DNA from: Vibrio vulnificus NBRC 15645 = ATCC 27562
GTDB taxonomy: Bacteria; Pseudomonadota; Gammaproteobacteria; Enterobacterales; Vibrionaceae
NCBI RefSeq assembly: GCF_002224265.1
Contig: NZ_CP012881.1
Coordinates: 930,001 to 994,000, forward strand
Length of the DNA: 64,000 nt
Direction: 5' to 3'
The notes beneath the pieces were generated by a model. That model had not been told where the DNA came from. It did no database searches and saw only the letters and a list, made by a program, of their open reading frames with translations. Positions 17,286-27,898 of this stretch are shown here, in pieces. The translations under genes and the position numbers were made by a program. Positions within the stretch are counted from its first letter, which is position 1. Each line of letters starts with the position of its first letter.

Positions 17286-20132
17286 TTAAGCGAACTTACG
17301 CGCTTCGCCTTCACCATCCACGTTCGACACACAACGGCCACAAATCTTCTCGTGACCTTCAATGGTGCCTACGTCTGGAGTGTGGTGCCAACAACGGTCA
17401 CACTTCTCAGCTTCCGTTGCACGAACTTCGACGAACAGACCTTCGATGTCGGTTGCTTGCGCAGCCTCTGATTTCTCGCTCAGTGGTTTCACTGTTGCGG
17501 CAGACGTGAGCAGAACAAAGCGCAGTTCATCTTCCAACTTGTTGATTTTCGCCGCTAGGGCATCGTCAGCAAATAGAGTCAATTCTGCTTGCAGAGAACC
17601 ACCAATGGTTTTATCAGTGCGTGCCGCTTCCAGCAGTTTGTTCACCGCACCACGCACTTTCTGCATTTCAGACCAGAATGCGTTATTCAGTTCTTCGCCT
17701 TCAGCTAGACCAAACAAACCATCGAACCACTCACCGGTGAAGACGAACTTGTCACGGCTTTCTCCACTAGGAAGAGAAGCTGGCATTTGATTCCAGATTT
17801 CGTCGGCAGTGAACGACATAATCGGTGCCATCCAACGAACCAAGGCTTCTACGATGTAGTACAGCGCGGTTTGACAGCTACGTTGCGCGTGACCACCCAG
17901 TTTGGCGGTGTACTGACGGTCTTTGATCACATCAAGATAGAATGAACCCATCTCGATAGAACAGAAGTGCATCAAGCGCTGTGTTACTGCGTGCGTGTTG
18001 TACTCATCGTACGCTTTAACAATTTCATTTTGCGCAGCTAGTGCACGACCTACTGCCCAACGGTCAAGCGCGACCATCTCTTCAACTGGCACGATATCCG
18101 TTTCAGGATTAAAGCCGTTCAAGTTAGCAAGGAAGAAGCGCGCAGTGTTACGAATACGGCGGTAAGCGTCGGCTGAACGTTTTAAGATTTCATCAGAAAC
18201 CGCAACTTCACCCGTGTAGTCTGTAGAAGCAACCCATAGACGCAGGATGTCTGCACCCAATTTGTTGGTGACATCTTTTGGCGCAACCACGTTACCGATC
18301 GATTTCGACATTTTACGACCATGGCCGTCAACCACGAAACCGTGCGTCAACACTTGCTTGTAAGGCGCTTTGCCTTTCATCGCAATAGAAGAGATCAATG
18401 AAGATTGGAACCAACCACGGTGTTGGTCTGAACCTTCAAGGTACATATCTGCTTCCGCACCGTTAAACTCTTCACGTTTATCAACCACTGCGTAGTGTGT
18501 TACGCCGGAGTCAAACCAAACGTCTAGGGTGTCTAGGACTTTCTCATATTGAGCAGCGTCATCACCAAGTAGTTCCGCAGCATCGATATCCCACCATGCT
18601 TGAATGCCTTTTTGCTCCACCACTTGAGCAACTTTTTCAATCAGCTCAGAGGTGTTTGGATGCAATTCTGCGGTTTCTTTGTGAACGAAAAGGGCAATTG
18701 GCACACCCCAAGTACGTTGACGTGAGATACACCATTCAGGACGACCTTCAATCATCCCTTCGATACGGCTTTGACCCCACTCAGGCATCCACTGAACACC
18801 TTTGATAGACTCAAGCGCTTTAGCACGTAGGCCTGCTTGGTCCATAGAAACGAACCATTGAGGCGTTGCACGGAAGATGATCGGCGTTTTATGGCGCCAG
18901 CAATGTGGGTAGCTGTGCTCGTAAGCGTGGTGATGCAATAGCGCGCCTTTTTCTTTTAGCGTTTCTACTACAGCGTCATTCGCTTTAAATACGTGCTGAC
19001 CAGCAAAGAGTTCTGTGTCTGGTAGGTAAACACCGTTTGAGCCCACTGGGTTTGCCACTTCTAGGTTGTACTTTTGGCCAACCGCAAAGTCTTCCTGACC
19101 GTGGCCAGGCGCAGTGTGAACCACACCAGTACCTGAATCAGTCGTCACGTGATCACCAAGGATCGCCGGAACAGTGAAGTCGTAGAATGGGTGTTGGAAC
19201 TGAGTAAGCTCAAGATCTGCACCTTTGGCAAAACCAAGGTTATGGAAGTGCTCAATACCCGCACGATCCATCACGTCTTTCGCCAATTCCGCCGCAACGA
19301 TAATACGCTCAGGGTTGTCACCCTCAACTTGGATAAGCACGTACTCAAGATCATCACGTAGACACACTGCGCGGTTTGCAGGGAGTGTCCAAGGCGTAGT
19401 TGTCCAGATGACGATTGAAACATCACCTTGACCTTGATGGCCTTCATTCAAAGAGAATTTAGCTAATAGTGCCGCTTCGTCAGCAGCCTTAAAGCGAACA
19501 TCAATAGAAGGAGATACTTTGTTCTTGTACTCAACTTCTGCTTCTGCCAATGCAGAACCACAATCGGTACACCAGTGAACCGGTTTGAAACCTTTCAATA
19601 AGTGACCATTATCAGCAATCTGACCAAGCGCACGGATGATGTTGGCTTCCGTCGTGAAGTCCATGGTGCGGTAAGGTTTATCCCACTCACCCATGATACC
19701 AAGACGTTTAAAGCTCTCTTTTTGACCTTCTACTTGGCCCGCTGCGTATTCACGACATTTTTCACGGAACTCAGCAGCAGTCACTTTTTGACCTGGCTTA
19801 CCCACTTTTTTCTCTACCATCAATTCAATTGGCAGACCGTGGCAGTCCCAACCTGGAACGTAAGGTGCGTCAAAACCTGAAAGTGTTTTGGATTTAATAA
19901 TAATGTCTTTAAGAATCTTGTTTAGTGCGTGACCAATGTGAATATCACCGTTTGCATATGGAGGACCATCATGCAACACAAATGATTTCTTGCCTTTTTT
20001 AGCTTTACGGATTTCACCGTAAAGGTCTTCTTGATACCAACGCTTTAGCATTTCTGGCTCACGTTTAGCCAGATCGCCGCGCATCGGAAACCCTGTTTCA
20101 GGTAAGTTCAGGGTATCTTTATACTCACTCAT
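17286..20132 (-). CDS. ileS: Isoleucyl-tRNA synthetase
   Basis: This 948-aa class I aminoacyl-tRNA synthetase charges tRNA-Ile. The HIGH motif is [11 protein letters not shown] near residue 65 and KMSKS is in [10 protein letters not shown] near residue 605; the CP1 editing domain lies between them. A C-terminal zinc site is formed by CDRCWHH and CGRCVSN. Length and order match the E. coli enzyme. It is transcribed with ribF upstream and lspA downstream, the standard gammaproteobacterial arrangement. Confidence 0.98.
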   Translation of the reverse strand: MSEYKDTLNLPETGFPMRGDLAKREPEMLKRWYQEDLYGEIRKAKKGKKSFVLHDGPPYANGDIHIGHALNKILKDIIIKSKTLSGFDAPYVPGWDCHGLPIELMVEKKVGKPGQKVTAAEFREKCREYAAGQVEGQKESFKRLGIMGEWDKPYRTMDFTTEANIIRALGQIADNGHLLKGFKPVHWCTDCGSALAEAEVEYKNKVSPSIDVRFKAADEAALLAKFSLNEGHQGQGDVSIVIWTTTPWTLPANRAVCLRDDLEYVLIQVEGDNPERIIVAAELAKDVMDRAGIEHFHNLGFAKGADLELTQFQHPFYDFTVPAILGDHVTTDSGTGVVHTAPGHGQEDFAVGQKYNLEVANPVGSNGVYLPDTELFAGQHVFKANDAVVETLKEKGALLHHHAYEHSYPHCWRHKTPIIFRATPQWFVSMDQAGLRAKALESIKGVQWMPEWGQSRIEGMIEGRPEWCISRQRTWGVPIALFVHKETAELHPNTSELIEKVAQVVEQKGIQAWWDIDAAELLGDDAAQYEKVLDTLDVWFDSGVTHYAVVDKREEFNGAEADMYLEGSDQHRGWFQSSLISSIAMKGKAPYKQVLTHGFVVDGHGRKMSKSIGNVVAPKDVTNKLGADILRLWVASTDYTGEVAVSDEILKRSADAYRRIRNTARFFLANLNGFNPETDIVPVEEMVALDRWAVGRALAAQNEIVKAYDEYNTHAVTQRLMHFCSIEMGSFYLDVIKDRQYTAKLGGHAQRSCQTALYYIVEALVRWMAPIMSFTADEIWNQMPASLPSGESRDKFVFTGEWFDGLFGLAEGEELNNAFWSEMQKVRGAVNKLLEAARTDKTIGGSLQAELTLFADDALAAKINKLEDELRFVLLTSAATVKPLSEKSEAAQATDIEGLFVEVRATEAEKCDRCWHHTPDVGTIEGHEKICGRCVSNVDGEGEARKFA

Positions 20133-20196
20133 CGATTCTTAATTCCGTTATATTGGGCGAAAGTTAGACATTATGTTGTTCGGTGGAATAAACCGT

Positions 20197-21132
20197 TCAA
20201 CGCTTTAGCTGACGCAGCCACACCCTTGCTGCCTCAGCATCCAATTCAATTTGCTGTTTGAGTGCGTCAAAAGACTCAAACTTCTTTTCATCACGCAGTT
20301 TATGCAGAAGTACCACTTCTAACTGTTTGCCATACAAGTTGGCTTGAAAGTCGAATAAATGTACCTCTAACTGCTGACGAACACCGTTGACCGTCGGTCT
20401 TTGGCCAATATTGGCCACACCACCAATCGGTTTGTTATCCAAGCCTAGCGCTTGAACGACATACACGCCAGAGACGGGAGAAACACAGCGTTTCAGCGGA
20501 ATATTGGCGGTAGGGAAACCTATCGTCCTGCCTAATTTACGGCCATGTGAAACACGTCCGCTAATGCTATAATCCCGCCCTAACATTTGAGCGGCAACCG
20601 CTAACTGATCGTGAGCAAGCGCTTCACGAATGGCGGTACTACTGACTCTTAACTGCGCTAAACAGAAGCTTTGGGTATTCACGACTGTGAAACCGTATTT
20701 TTTGCCCGCTTCTTGCAGCATGGCAAAATTGCCTTGTCTTGCTTTACCAAAACAAAAGTCATCGCCAACAACGAGAAACTTAACACCCAAACGCTCAACC
20801 AACAAGTCGCGAATAAAGGCATCCGCATCTAAGGAAGCGAAATGACGATTAAAGTTGACGCACAACAATCGATCGATCTCAAGCTTACCTAATTGGACGA
20901 ACTTATCGCGTAAACGCGTTAAGCGCGCTGGGGCTTTCTCTTTGGCAAACAGCTCTAAAGGCTGAGGTTCAAATGTCATCACGACAGAAGGTAACGACAT
21001 TTCCCGAGCTCGCAGAGAGACTTGACGCAACACTTCTTGGTGCCCTAAATGCACACCATCAAAGTTACCTATGGTCAATACACAGCCGCGATGCTGTGGT
21101 TTTATATTGTGTATACCTCGAATCAGTTCCAT
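20197..21132 (-). CDS. ribF: Bifunctional riboflavin kinase / FMN adenylyltransferase
   Basis: About 311 aa. The N-terminal nucleotidyltransferase domain carries IGNFDGVHLGH (HxGH type) and makes FAD. The C-terminal flavokinase domain carries GRTIGFPTANI and phosphorylates riboflavin to FMN. I take ATG 21132 as start because the protein then begins MELIRGIHN, aligning with the family; the open frame extends 15 codons further upstream to 21177. First in the ribF-ileS-lspA run. Confidence 0.95.
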   Translation of the reverse strand: MELIRGIHNIKPQHRGCVLTIGNFDGVHLGHQEVLRQVSLRAREMSLPSVVMTFEPQPLELFAKEKAPARLTRLRDKFVQLGKLEIDRLLCVNFNRHFASLDADAFIRDLLVERLGVKFLVVGDDFCFGKARQGNFAMLQEAGKKYGFTVVNTQSFCLAQLRVSSTAIREALAHDQLAVAAQMLGRDYSISGRVSHGRKLGRTIGFPTANIPLKRCVSPVSGVYVVQALGLDNKPIGGVANIGQRPTVNGVRQQLEVHLFDFQANLYGKQLEVVLLHKLRDEKKFESFDALKQQIELDAEAARVWLRQLKR

Positions 21133-21203
21133 TTGGATACAGCGAAATGCCTCTGTTTTCGTTTTATGCAGTGTCAAACTGGCGGATTATATACCAATCC
21201 ACC

Positions 21204-22766
21204 TTACTCTGTCCCAGCTTTTAGGTCTTTTACCCGAATCCCGAGCAAAAAGGCGCAAGCAGTGTATGCAATAGCACCCAAGCCAATTAACATCGTCAAC
21301 ATTGCGGCACGATGGCCGGTGGTCCACTCAAGCCAAACACTCATCTCATCAAGTTGCCACAAAATCGCCGCCACCATCACCGCACCAGAAACCACTAAAC
21401 GACTGATAAATAGAAACGTACGTCGAGAGATTTTATAAACACCAGCGATGTGCAAACCTCGGTACAGCAGTGCCATGTTAACAAAGGCAGACAGAGCGGT
21501 CGCAATAGCCAAACCAACATAACCATAGAACCACGCAAAAATCGCGTTAAACACCATATTGGTTACCATAGCGACAATGCCATATTTCACTGGTGTTTTG
21601 GTGTCTTGACGAGAATAGTAGCCAGGCGCGAGTACCTTAATGAGCATAAAATTCAACAACCCAGAAGCGTACGCCAAAAGAGACAGAGAGGCTTGATGCA
21701 CATCTTGTGGGGTAAACTCACCACGCATAAACAGCACCATCAGCATTGGCTTGGCCAACACCATCAAACCGAGCATCGCTGGAATGCCTAGTAGGGTGAC
21801 CATACGAACCCCCCAATCCATGGTATGGGCAAAACCCTCGCTGTGTGCATCCACATGTTTGCGAGAGAGCGCAGGAAGGATCACCGTCGCAATGGCAATG
21901 CCAAATAGGCCCAATGGGAACTCAAGCAAACGATCAGAATAGTAAAGCCATGAAATCGAACCGGTTTGCAGGAAACTGGCGATAAAGGTATCAAACAATA
22001 AGTTAATTTGGCTGACAGACACCCCAAATAAAGCGGGGATCATCAAGGTACGGATTTTGACCACGCCTGGATCGCGCCACCCCCACTTCGGTTTGACTAA
22101 AACCCCCGCTTTAATAAGGAAGGGCATTTGAAAAAGAAACTGTACTAGACCACCCAGAAACACCCCTATCGCCAAACCTACCTCTGGTTGAGCCATGATC
22201 GGTGATATGTACCATGCACTGAGAATGATCATCACGTTGAGAAAAACGGGTGTAAATGACGACACCGCGAATTTGCCCATGGTATTGAGAATCGCTCCAG
22301 ACAAAGCAACAAAGGTGATAAACCAAAGATAAGGAAACGTAATTTTGAGCATAAAGCTGGCAAGCTCAAATTTTTCCGCGGCTGGCCCACCATGTAACCA
22401 GTCAATAAACCATCCCGCGCCAAATAATGCCGTGACAACGCCAGAACCAAGCACCCCTAAAATCGTCACAATGGAAACGATCACTCCGAGCGTCCCTGAT
22501 GCTTTAGCGATGAGATCCCGTGTTTTGTTTAGATCGCCACTGGCGTGGTATTCCGTTAGCACAGGAACAAACGCTTGAGAAAAGGCCCCTTCAGCGAAAA
22601 GCCTTCTTAAAAAGTTCGGAATTTTGTTGGCAAAGAAAAATACGTCGGCACTGGCACCTGCGCCCATTAAATTGGCGACAACCACATCGCGCACTAAGCC
22701 TAAAACACGAGAAACCAACGTCATAGCGCTGACGATCATGCCGGACTTGAGTAGTCGTTTACTCAC
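21204..22766 (-). CDS. murJ: Lipid II flippase MurJ
   Basis: 520 aa with 14 predicted transmembrane helices of the MOP superfamily. Family marks include RVLGLVRDVVVA near the N-terminus, FFFANKIPNFLRRLFAEGAF, and conserved charged residues in the first helices. MurJ exports undecaprenyl-linked peptidoglycan precursor across the inner membrane. The stop lies 71 bp before the ribF start; it is divergent from rpsT, the usual order. Confidence 0.96.
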   Translation of the reverse strand: MSKRLLKSGMIVSAMTLVSRVLGLVRDVVVANLMGAGASADVFFFANKIPNFLRRLFAEGAFSQAFVPVLTEYHASGDLNKTRDLIAKASGTLGVIVSIVTILGVLGSGVVTALFGAGWFIDWLHGGPAAEKFELASFMLKITFPYLWFITFVALSGAILNTMGKFAVSSFTPVFLNVMIILSAWYISPIMAQPEVGLAIGVFLGGLVQFLFQMPFLIKAGVLVKPKWGWRDPGVVKIRTLMIPALFGVSVSQINLLFDTFIASFLQTGSISWLYYSDRLLEFPLGLFGIAIATVILPALSRKHVDAHSEGFAHTMDWGVRMVTLLGIPAMLGLMVLAKPMLMVLFMRGEFTPQDVHQASLSLLAYASGLLNFMLIKVLAPGYYSRQDTKTPVKYGIVAMVTNMVFNAIFAWFYGYVGLAIATALSAFVNMALLYRGLHIAGVYKISRRTFLFISRLVVSGAVMVAAILWQLDEMSVWLEWTTGHRAAMLTMLIGLGAIAYTACAFLLGIRVKDLKAGTE

Positions 22767-22938
22767 TGTAACCTCGAAATATCACCGTAGCTTAACTTTT
22801 ATCCGTCTTTTGTTAGGACAGACGCGGATATTTATTAGCATTGGTCTAAAAATGCTGATAGAATCCCCGCCATCTTAACCGCGATGCCCTTTCTTACCAA
22901 AACTTGTTTTGGTCGCGATGGGTTTTTGCACAAATCAT

Positions 22939-22967
22939 TTGACAATCGGGCATAAATGAGGGATATT
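22939..22967 (+). promoter_or_regulatory. Likely sigma-70 promoter of rpsT
   Basis: TTGACA at 22939-22944, a 17-bp spacer, and GATATT at 22962-22967, about 50 bp before the rpsT start. A strong hairpin sequence ACCAAAAC-TT-GTTTTGGT lies upstream at 22896-22913. Confidence 0.6.
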
Positions 22968-23015
22968 CCTCGCCCTTAAATTGTCACCGAACTAAAGTTT
23001 TTGGGAGTTAGACCC

Positions 23016-23276
23016 TTGGCAAATAACAAATCTGCTAAGAAGCGCGCTATCCAAGCTGAGAAACGTCGTCAGCACAATGCTAGCCGTCGTTCAATGATGC
23101 GCACTTACATGAAAAAAACTGTTGCTGCAATCGCTGCTGGCGATAAAGAAGCTGCAACTGCTGCATTCGCTGTAGTTACACCGATCCTAGACCGCATGGC
23201 GACTAAAGGCCTTATTCACAAGAATAAAGCAGCTCGTCACAAGTCTCGTTTCGCTGCACAAATCAAAGCTCTTTAA
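23016..23276 (+). CDS. rpsT: 30S ribosomal protein S20
   Basis: This is an 86-aa basic protein that binds 16S rRNA during 30S assembly. It begins (M)[18 protein letters not shown] and is helical and lysine-rich. The start is TTG at 23016, 8 nt after GGGAG; E. coli rpsT is also known to use UUG, which contributes to autogenous control. The frame stays open to 23001, but the extra residues do not match the family. Confidence 0.95.
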
Positions 23277-23294
23277 TAGAGTCTCGATTCAGTG

Positions 23295-23323
23295 AAAAAA
23301 GCCGGCTTTATGCCGGTTTTTTT
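23295..23323 (+). terminator. Terminator of rpsT
   Basis: AAAAAAGCCGGC, a TTTAT loop and GCCGGTTTTTTT, just after the rpsT stop. Confidence 0.92.
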
Positions 23324-23345
23324 ATTGCTATCAAATTACCCATAT

Positions 23346-23380
23346 AAAAAAAAGCTGGCTTGTAAGCCAGCTTTTCTTTT
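23346..23380. terminator. Terminator of hlyU (bidirectional hairpin)
   Basis: AAAAAGCTGGCT, TGTA and AGCCAGCTTTT with T/A runs on both sides. It lies just past the hlyU stop on the minus strand. Confidence 0.85.
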
Positions 23381-23400
23381 CTACACGGCACGCAAAGGCA

Positions 23401-23697
23401 TTATTCTTCACAATAAAGACTATGCAGCAGTTTAATCATTGCTTTTACTTCTTCACTTTTCAGAGTGTAGTAAACCGTTTGTGCTTCTTTGCGCGTGGTC
23501 ACCAAACCATCACGACGCAACCATGCCAGATGCTGAGACAATGCAGACTGACTTAATTGTAACTTGGCACAAAGTTCCCCGACCGATAGCTCTTGATTGT
23601 GTAGCATGCATAAGATTTGCAGGCGTCTTTCATTGGCCATGGCTTTGAGTAATACGACAGCTTTAGCAGAATTCTGCTCCATATCTTTTAAGTTCAT
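23401..23697 (-). CDS. hlyU: HlyU, ArsR/SmtB-family transcriptional regulator of virulence genes
   Basis: This 98-aa winged-helix protein contains LSVGELCAKLQLSQSALSQHLAWLRR as helix-turn-helix, then a wing (GLVTTRKEAQTVYY). The near-complete sequence matches my memory of Vibrio HlyU, which relieves H-NS repression of hemolysin and RTX toxin genes. The metal-binding cysteine pair of classical ArsR sensors is absent, as in HlyU, whose cysteines (in CMLHN and near the C-terminus, YCEE) have been linked to redox sensing. Monocistronic by position. Confidence 0.9.
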   Translation of the reverse strand: MNLKDMEQNSAKAVVLLKAMANERRLQILCMLHNQELSVGELCAKLQLSQSALSQHLAWLRRDGLVTTRKEAQTVYYTLKSEEVKAMIKLLHSLYCEE

Positions 23698-23825
23698 GTG
23701 TTGGTCCTCTAGCTACAACTCACATGTCCCAACGGTTGTTGCAGATAGTTGTGTTAAACAATTTTATAATTTAGGTTTATATTTTTGTAGATAGTAATCT
23801 ATTTGGGGTATTCAAGGGAACGGTT

Positions 23826-24716
23826 TCATTCAAACAATTGGCTAAAATCTGCGTCACACACATTCTTTACTGCGGGATGTTGAATCATACGCTCAGCAAA
23901 GATCACGTAATACTCTTCTTTGAGATCGTCAACATGGCCAATGAGTTGTAAAGTCAGATCTTCTTCGATTTCTGAGATATAAACGGTCGGGGCAAGGAAA
24001 ATGACATCATCATGGTAACGAGCAAAAGCTTTCATTAAGGCCACATCATCAAATTCCCCTAATACATCAGGTTGAATCCCTTGGCGATCAAACCACTGTA
24101 AAACCTTACGTCCCATCGCCGTTCGGCTCCCAGGAATCAATAGTTTTTTCTGCTCCAAAATGGCTGGGAATTCAGCATTATCTATTTTGGTGGAAGAGAA
24201 AAAACTCATGCTCGACTCACCCAGTTTCTTACTATATAAGCCGGGACTTTGTGTCGAATCGACAGGACAATCAGACAGAATCATGTCGAGCTTGTGTTGT
24301 GCCAAACGTTCCAGCAGCAATTCGTGCGTCGATTCGTAACAACATAAGTGGATTTTTTTATCTTGAGGCACGGTGGTTTTCAGCACCTTACTCACTAATC
24401 GTTTTGACAGCGCATCAGCAACACCGACTTCAAATAGAATATTGGCATGCTGGCTATAGTTGACGATATCGAGCATTTCGTAACTTAGACCAAACATGCG
24501 GTCAGCGTATTTGAATACCAATTGCCCAAGCTCCGTTGGTTCAACGGTACGGCCGTTTCGCTTTGTGAGCTTGCCTTTCATACGATCTTCTAGCGCTTTG
24601 ATCTGTCCTGTCACCGTTTGTGGCGTGAGAAACAGCGCATCTGCCGCTTTAGTAACGGAACCTTGCTTACAAACCATCCAGAAATAGTAGAGGTGATTAT
24701 AATTGAGATGTGACAT
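23826..24716 (-). CDS. nhaR: LysR-family transcriptional activator NhaR
   Basis: 296 aa, with an N-terminal LysR helix-turn-helix ([20 protein letters not shown]) and a C-terminal effector domain. [20 protein letters not shown] is the typical NhaR opening. NhaR senses sodium and activates antiporter genes. It is divergent from the Na+/phosphate cotransporter gene nptA, suggesting sodium-dependent control of that gene, although this is inferred from position. Confidence 0.9.
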   Translation of the reverse strand: MSHLNYNHLYYFWMVCKQGSVTKAADALFLTPQTVTGQIKALEDRMKGKLTKRNGRTVEPTELGQLVFKYADRMFGLSYEMLDIVNYSQHANILFEVGVADALSKRLVSKVLKTTVPQDKKIHLCCYESTHELLLERLAQHKLDMILSDCPVDSTQSPGLYSKKLGESSMSFFSSTKIDNAEFPAILEQKKLLIPGSRTAMGRKVLQWFDRQGIQPDVLGEFDDVALMKAFARYHDDVIFLAPTVYISEIEEDLTLQLIGHVDDLKEEYYVIFAERMIQHPAVKNVCDADFSQLFE

Positions 24717-25096
24717 AACCCTTCCTTAAAAGAAACCACTGCCGTCCCTGAGAACATGACAAATATGACAGATGTCGCCAATTATATCGAAAAAACCGAA
24801 TTGAAAACGCCATAACATTAAAAAAAACAGAGCCAATCAATTTCATATTGTCATATTTTGTGACATATCACCCACTAATAGAACAAAAAACAACCACACG
24901 AGAAAAGGTTAAAAATAAATAAAAATCAAAAGCTTAAGTTTACCCTATTTTCATTTCAACAAATTAGCTTGTGCTCAGCGGTGAAAAAATCCAGATGACA
25001 CCGAATTGTCATATTACTGAAATATTTCATCTCTACTATCGGCCTCAGTTTCAACAACAGACCAAACTGAGATTTAGACGGTCAATGGAGAAAATT
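24717..25096. promoter_or_regulatory. nhaR / nptA divergent regulatory region
   Basis: This 380-bp AT-rich region lies between nhaR and nptA. It contains repeated TGACA/TGTCA motifs: ATGACA at 24756 and 24765, and an inverted repeat TGTCA-TATTTTG-TGACA at 24849-24865, plus TGTCAT near 25009. LysR-type sites are often dyads of this size, so NhaR binding is a reasonable guess. No gene is seen here. Confidence 0.4.
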
Positions 25097-26245
25097 ATGA
25101 TGAACCAAGCTACTACGGCAGCAACGCCAATTTCGAGCACAACTCGTTGGCTTCGCTGGGCTAACTTGGCATTCATGTTATACCTGCTACTTTTAGCAGT
25201 ATCTATGGTAGGCAGTGGTTTTAAACTGGCTACTGGCGATCAAGCTAAAGTACTTTTTGAATTTGCCTCACACCCTGTTGCGGGCCTAATGATTGGTCTT
25301 GTGGCGACAGCTCTTATTCAATCTTCCAGTACCGTGACCTCGATTATCGTCGGTTTGGTCGCTGGTGGCTTACCAGTAGAAACTGCAATCCCTATGGTTA
25401 TGGGTGCAAACATTGGCACCACAGTAACAAACACCTTGGTTTCTCTTGGCCATGTTCGCTGTAAAGAAGAATTCAAGCGCGCTTTCGCAAGTGCGACAAT
25501 TCACGATTTCTTCAACCTACTCGCGGTTGCCATCTTCCTTCCTCTGGAAATGATGTTTGGCATTCTAGAGAAAGTGTCTCATTGGCTTGTGTCTCCACTA
25601 TTGAACACTGGCGATATGAGCATGAAAGGGTTTGACTTCATCAAGCCAATGACCAAACCTGTCGTAAGTGCAGTGAAAGGCCCACTAAGCACATTTGGTG
25701 ATACTTTTGCAGGTGTTGCGCTGATTGTTCTAGGTATTGCTACCATCTTCGTTGCTATCACTGTGATGGGTAAATTGATGAAGAGTCTAATGGTTGGCCG
25801 CGCTCGTGACATCCTGAAGAACGCAATCGGCCGCGGTCCTATCCACGGTATCGTGTCAGGCTCTATCGTAACGGTGTTGGTTCAGTCTTCATCAACAACA
25901 ACCAGCTTGATGGTTCCACTCGTTGGTACTGGTGTACTGAAAGTACGTGATGTTTACCCATTCACGTTGGGTGCAAACATTGGTACTTGTATTACCGCAC
26001 TGCTTGCAGCGACGGCAGTTTCTGGTGAGTTTGCTGTGTTTGCTCTGCAAATTGCGTTGGTTCACTTAACCTTTAACGTATTAGCGACACTGTTTATCTT
26101 TGGTATTCCGTTCCTGCGTGAACTGCCAATCAAAGGCGCTGAGTTTATCTCAGAGATGGCGATTAAGAACAAAGCTGTGGTAGCAGGTTACCTACTCGCG
26201 GTCTTTATCTTTATCCCAGGTACGATTTTGGCGCTAACAACATAG
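25097..26245 (+). CDS. nptA: Na+/phosphate cotransporter NptA
   Basis: This 382-aa Na/Pi cotransporter has the inverted duplicate family motifs QSSSTVTSII / GANIGTTVTN in the first half and QSSSTTTSLM / GANIGTCITAL in the second. It imports phosphate driven by sodium. ATG 25097 (or ATG 25100) is chosen because GGAG lies at 25087; the frame is open further upstream to 24971 but that part does not look like the family. A terminator follows. Confidence 0.93.
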   Translation: MMNQATTAATPISSTTRWLRWANLAFMLYLLLLAVSMVGSGFKLATGDQAKVLFEFASHPVAGLMIGLVATALIQSSSTVTSIIVGLVAGGLPVETAIPMVMGANIGTTVTNTLVSLGHVRCKEEFKRAFASATIHDFFNLLAVAIFLPLEMMFGILEKVSHWLVSPLLNTGDMSMKGFDFIKPMTKPVVSAVKGPLSTFGDTFAGVALIVLGIATIFVAITVMGKLMKSLMVGRARDILKNAIGRGPIHGIVSGSIVTVLVQSSSTTTSLMVPLVGTGVLKVRDVYPFTLGANIGTCITALLAATAVSGEFAVFALQIALVHLTFNVLATLFIFGIPFLRELPIKGAEFISEMAIKNKAVVAGYLLAVFIFIPGTILALTT

Positions 26246-26267
26246 TTGGCTGTTGCCTAAGTTACTT

Positions 26268-26298
26268 AAGGAGAGCTTTCATGCTCTCCTTTTTTTAT
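26268..26298 (+). terminator. Terminator of nptA
   Basis: AAGGAGAGC, TTTCAT and GCTCTCCTT, then a T run. Confidence 0.92.
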
Positions 26299-26371
26299 TT
26301 CCAATAACCATCACTTTTCATTGGCAAAAGTCTTTGTCTGATACACACTAAGAAAAAACAGCCGTGATGTA

Positions 26372-27520
26372 ATGATGGAACATTCAGATAAGCAACAACT
26401 TCTATCCGCAACAGGAAAAATTGATGAGCAGCTTTCGCTGTTAGTAGACAACATTGATATTCTGAGTAGTGTCACGCCACAAAACTACAAAGAAGAGCGA
26501 CAACGATTTTTCGATAATCGTTTCTCTGTCGAACCTGTGTTTACTTATAAAAATCAAACCTTCGATGTACATCAGGCTAAGAGAAACCTCTACTCTCTGC
26601 CGATTGAACTAATAGAGCACCCTCAGCTTCGTCAACTTTATGCCGAAGTCATTCAATCGTACGCAGATAAACTGGATCAACTGTGCAGCATTGGCCAACC
26701 TGAGTTTCTCTACAACTCCCTACGCTATTATGGTGAACCAAGCAGTAAAGATATTCGCAATGCTAACTTCTTACTGCACCTCCCTATCGAAGAAGAGGCG
26801 CCACAGCGTCATGATTGCAACGAGATTGCAGCCTTCATGCAGCAGTTTTGTCTAGATCATGGTTACACTGGTGAAATTGAAATCAGCAACAGTATGATTG
26901 CTAATGCGTTGGTCTCTGGCACTAAAGTTAAAATCAACGCTTCTGCAAGTATCACAACTAAAGAGCTTCATGCGCTCGCTCATCACGAGTTAGGTGTTCA
27001 TCTATTAACAACGCTCAATGGCCGGGCGCAACCACTGAAGTTACTCAGCTTGGGTTGTCCAGTAAATACGACCACGCAGGAAGGTTTGGCCATTTTATGT
27101 GAGTTCCTTTCTGGGCACTTTAGTCTTAAACGTCTTAGAACCTTAGCGCTGCGTGTGATTGCGGTAGAGTCGATGATCAAAGATCGTGATTTTAGAAACA
27201 CTTTTTTGCTGTTGAAAGAACAGTACAAAGTGGAAGACATGACGGCATTTACCATCACAGCTCGAGTTTATCGTGGCGGTGGCTACACCAAAGACTATCT
27301 CTACTTGCGTGGCTTTAGAGAGATACTCAATGCCTACGACCAATTAGGCGATGACTTCAATGTATTGCTGGCTGGAAAAACCGAGATACGCTACTTCTCA
27401 GCAATTAAATCGCTGATAAAAGAGGACATTATTCTTCCACCAAAATTCATTAGTCCAGCTATCGCCAAACCCGCGCCTGCGGATCCTATCTATAAGTTTG
27501 TCGCCAATGCGCTCAAATAG
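26372..27520 (+). CDS. DUF1704 / QEGLA-motif metallopeptidase-like protein
   Basis: 382 aa. It carries the diagnostic TQEGLA motif and, about 50 residues earlier, HHELGVH, which looks like a zinc-binding HExxH-related site. The family is annotated as flavohemoglobin-expression-modulating QEGLA protein, and more recently grouped with MATCAP-like peptidases (from memory). A soluble cytosolic protein is expected. It probably starts at ATG 26372 or 26375. It sits between nptA and the disrupted thyA, convergent with the latter. Confidence 0.78.
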   Translation: MMEHSDKQQLLSATGKIDEQLSLLVDNIDILSSVTPQNYKEERQRFFDNRFSVEPVFTYKNQTFDVHQAKRNLYSLPIELIEHPQLRQLYAEVIQSYADKLDQLCSIGQPEFLYNSLRYYGEPSSKDIRNANFLLHLPIEEEAPQRHDCNEIAAFMQQFCLDHGYTGEIEISNSMIANALVSGTKVKINASASITTKELHALAHHELGVHLLTTLNGRAQPLKLLSLGCPVNTTTQEGLAILCEFLSGHFSLKRLRTLALRVIAVESMIKDRDFRNTFLLLKEQYKVEDMTAFTITARVYRGGGYTKDYLYLRGFREILNAYDQLGDDFNVLLAGKTEIRYFSAIKSLIKEDIILPPKFISPAIAKPAPADPIYKFVANALK

Positions 27521-27541
27521 CACTGACGCAGCAAGTAACAA

Positions 27542-27564
27542 AAAAGGGCTCTAGGAGCCCTTTT
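27542..27564. terminator. Bidirectional terminator between the QEGLA gene and thyA
   Basis: AAAAGGGCTC, CTA-type loop and GGAGCCCTTTT; usable by both convergent genes. Confidence 0.85.
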
Positions 27565-27578
27565 CAACCATCGTGATG

Positions 27579-27873
27579 TTATACCGAGAATGGGTACTGG
27601 ATTGGGTCATGATGTTCATACCCCTCTACCCAGAAATCATCCAAAGTGACCCAAGTTTCCAGATCTTCCAAAGATTTGATCTCAGGATTGATGTGAAACG
27701 TTGGTGCTTGTAACGGTTCTCGCTTGAGTTGCACATCACGCATCAGCGCTAGCTGATCTTCATAAATATGTGCATTCACAATCTTATGAAACGCTTGACC
27801 CGGTTTCTTGCCCGTAATCTGCGCCATGATTGCCAAGAACACATACACTTGAACCATGTTGAAATTCAGCCCC
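27579..27873 (-). pseudogene. thyA: Native thymidylate synthase gene, 3' fragment (cut by island)
   Basis: On the minus strand the frame reads [20 protein letters not shown] through [14 protein letters not shown] to [11 protein letters not shown], the C-terminal third of ThyA. The GLxFN segment aligns directly behind the CDVPL where the N-terminal fragment at 49430-49993 stops. Codons before GGG at 27871-27873 belong to the island and include a stop. An internal ATG could give a 92-aa peptide, but it would lack the catalytic cysteine and is not expected to work. Confidence 0.92.
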
Positions 27874-27898
27874 TATAAATTTAGACCCCAACTCTATA

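Noticed and set aside
17362..17790. 142-aa frame antisense to ileS, and similar long antisense frames (e.g. 7572-7982, 51823-52296, 62832-63245)
   Set aside because: They are shadows of strongly coding genes on the other strand, without ribosome sites or family features.
27579..27857. A separate 92-aa thymidylate synthase-like gene
   Set aside because: It aligns as the exact continuation of the fragment at 49430; it is the native gene's 3' end, not a new gene.
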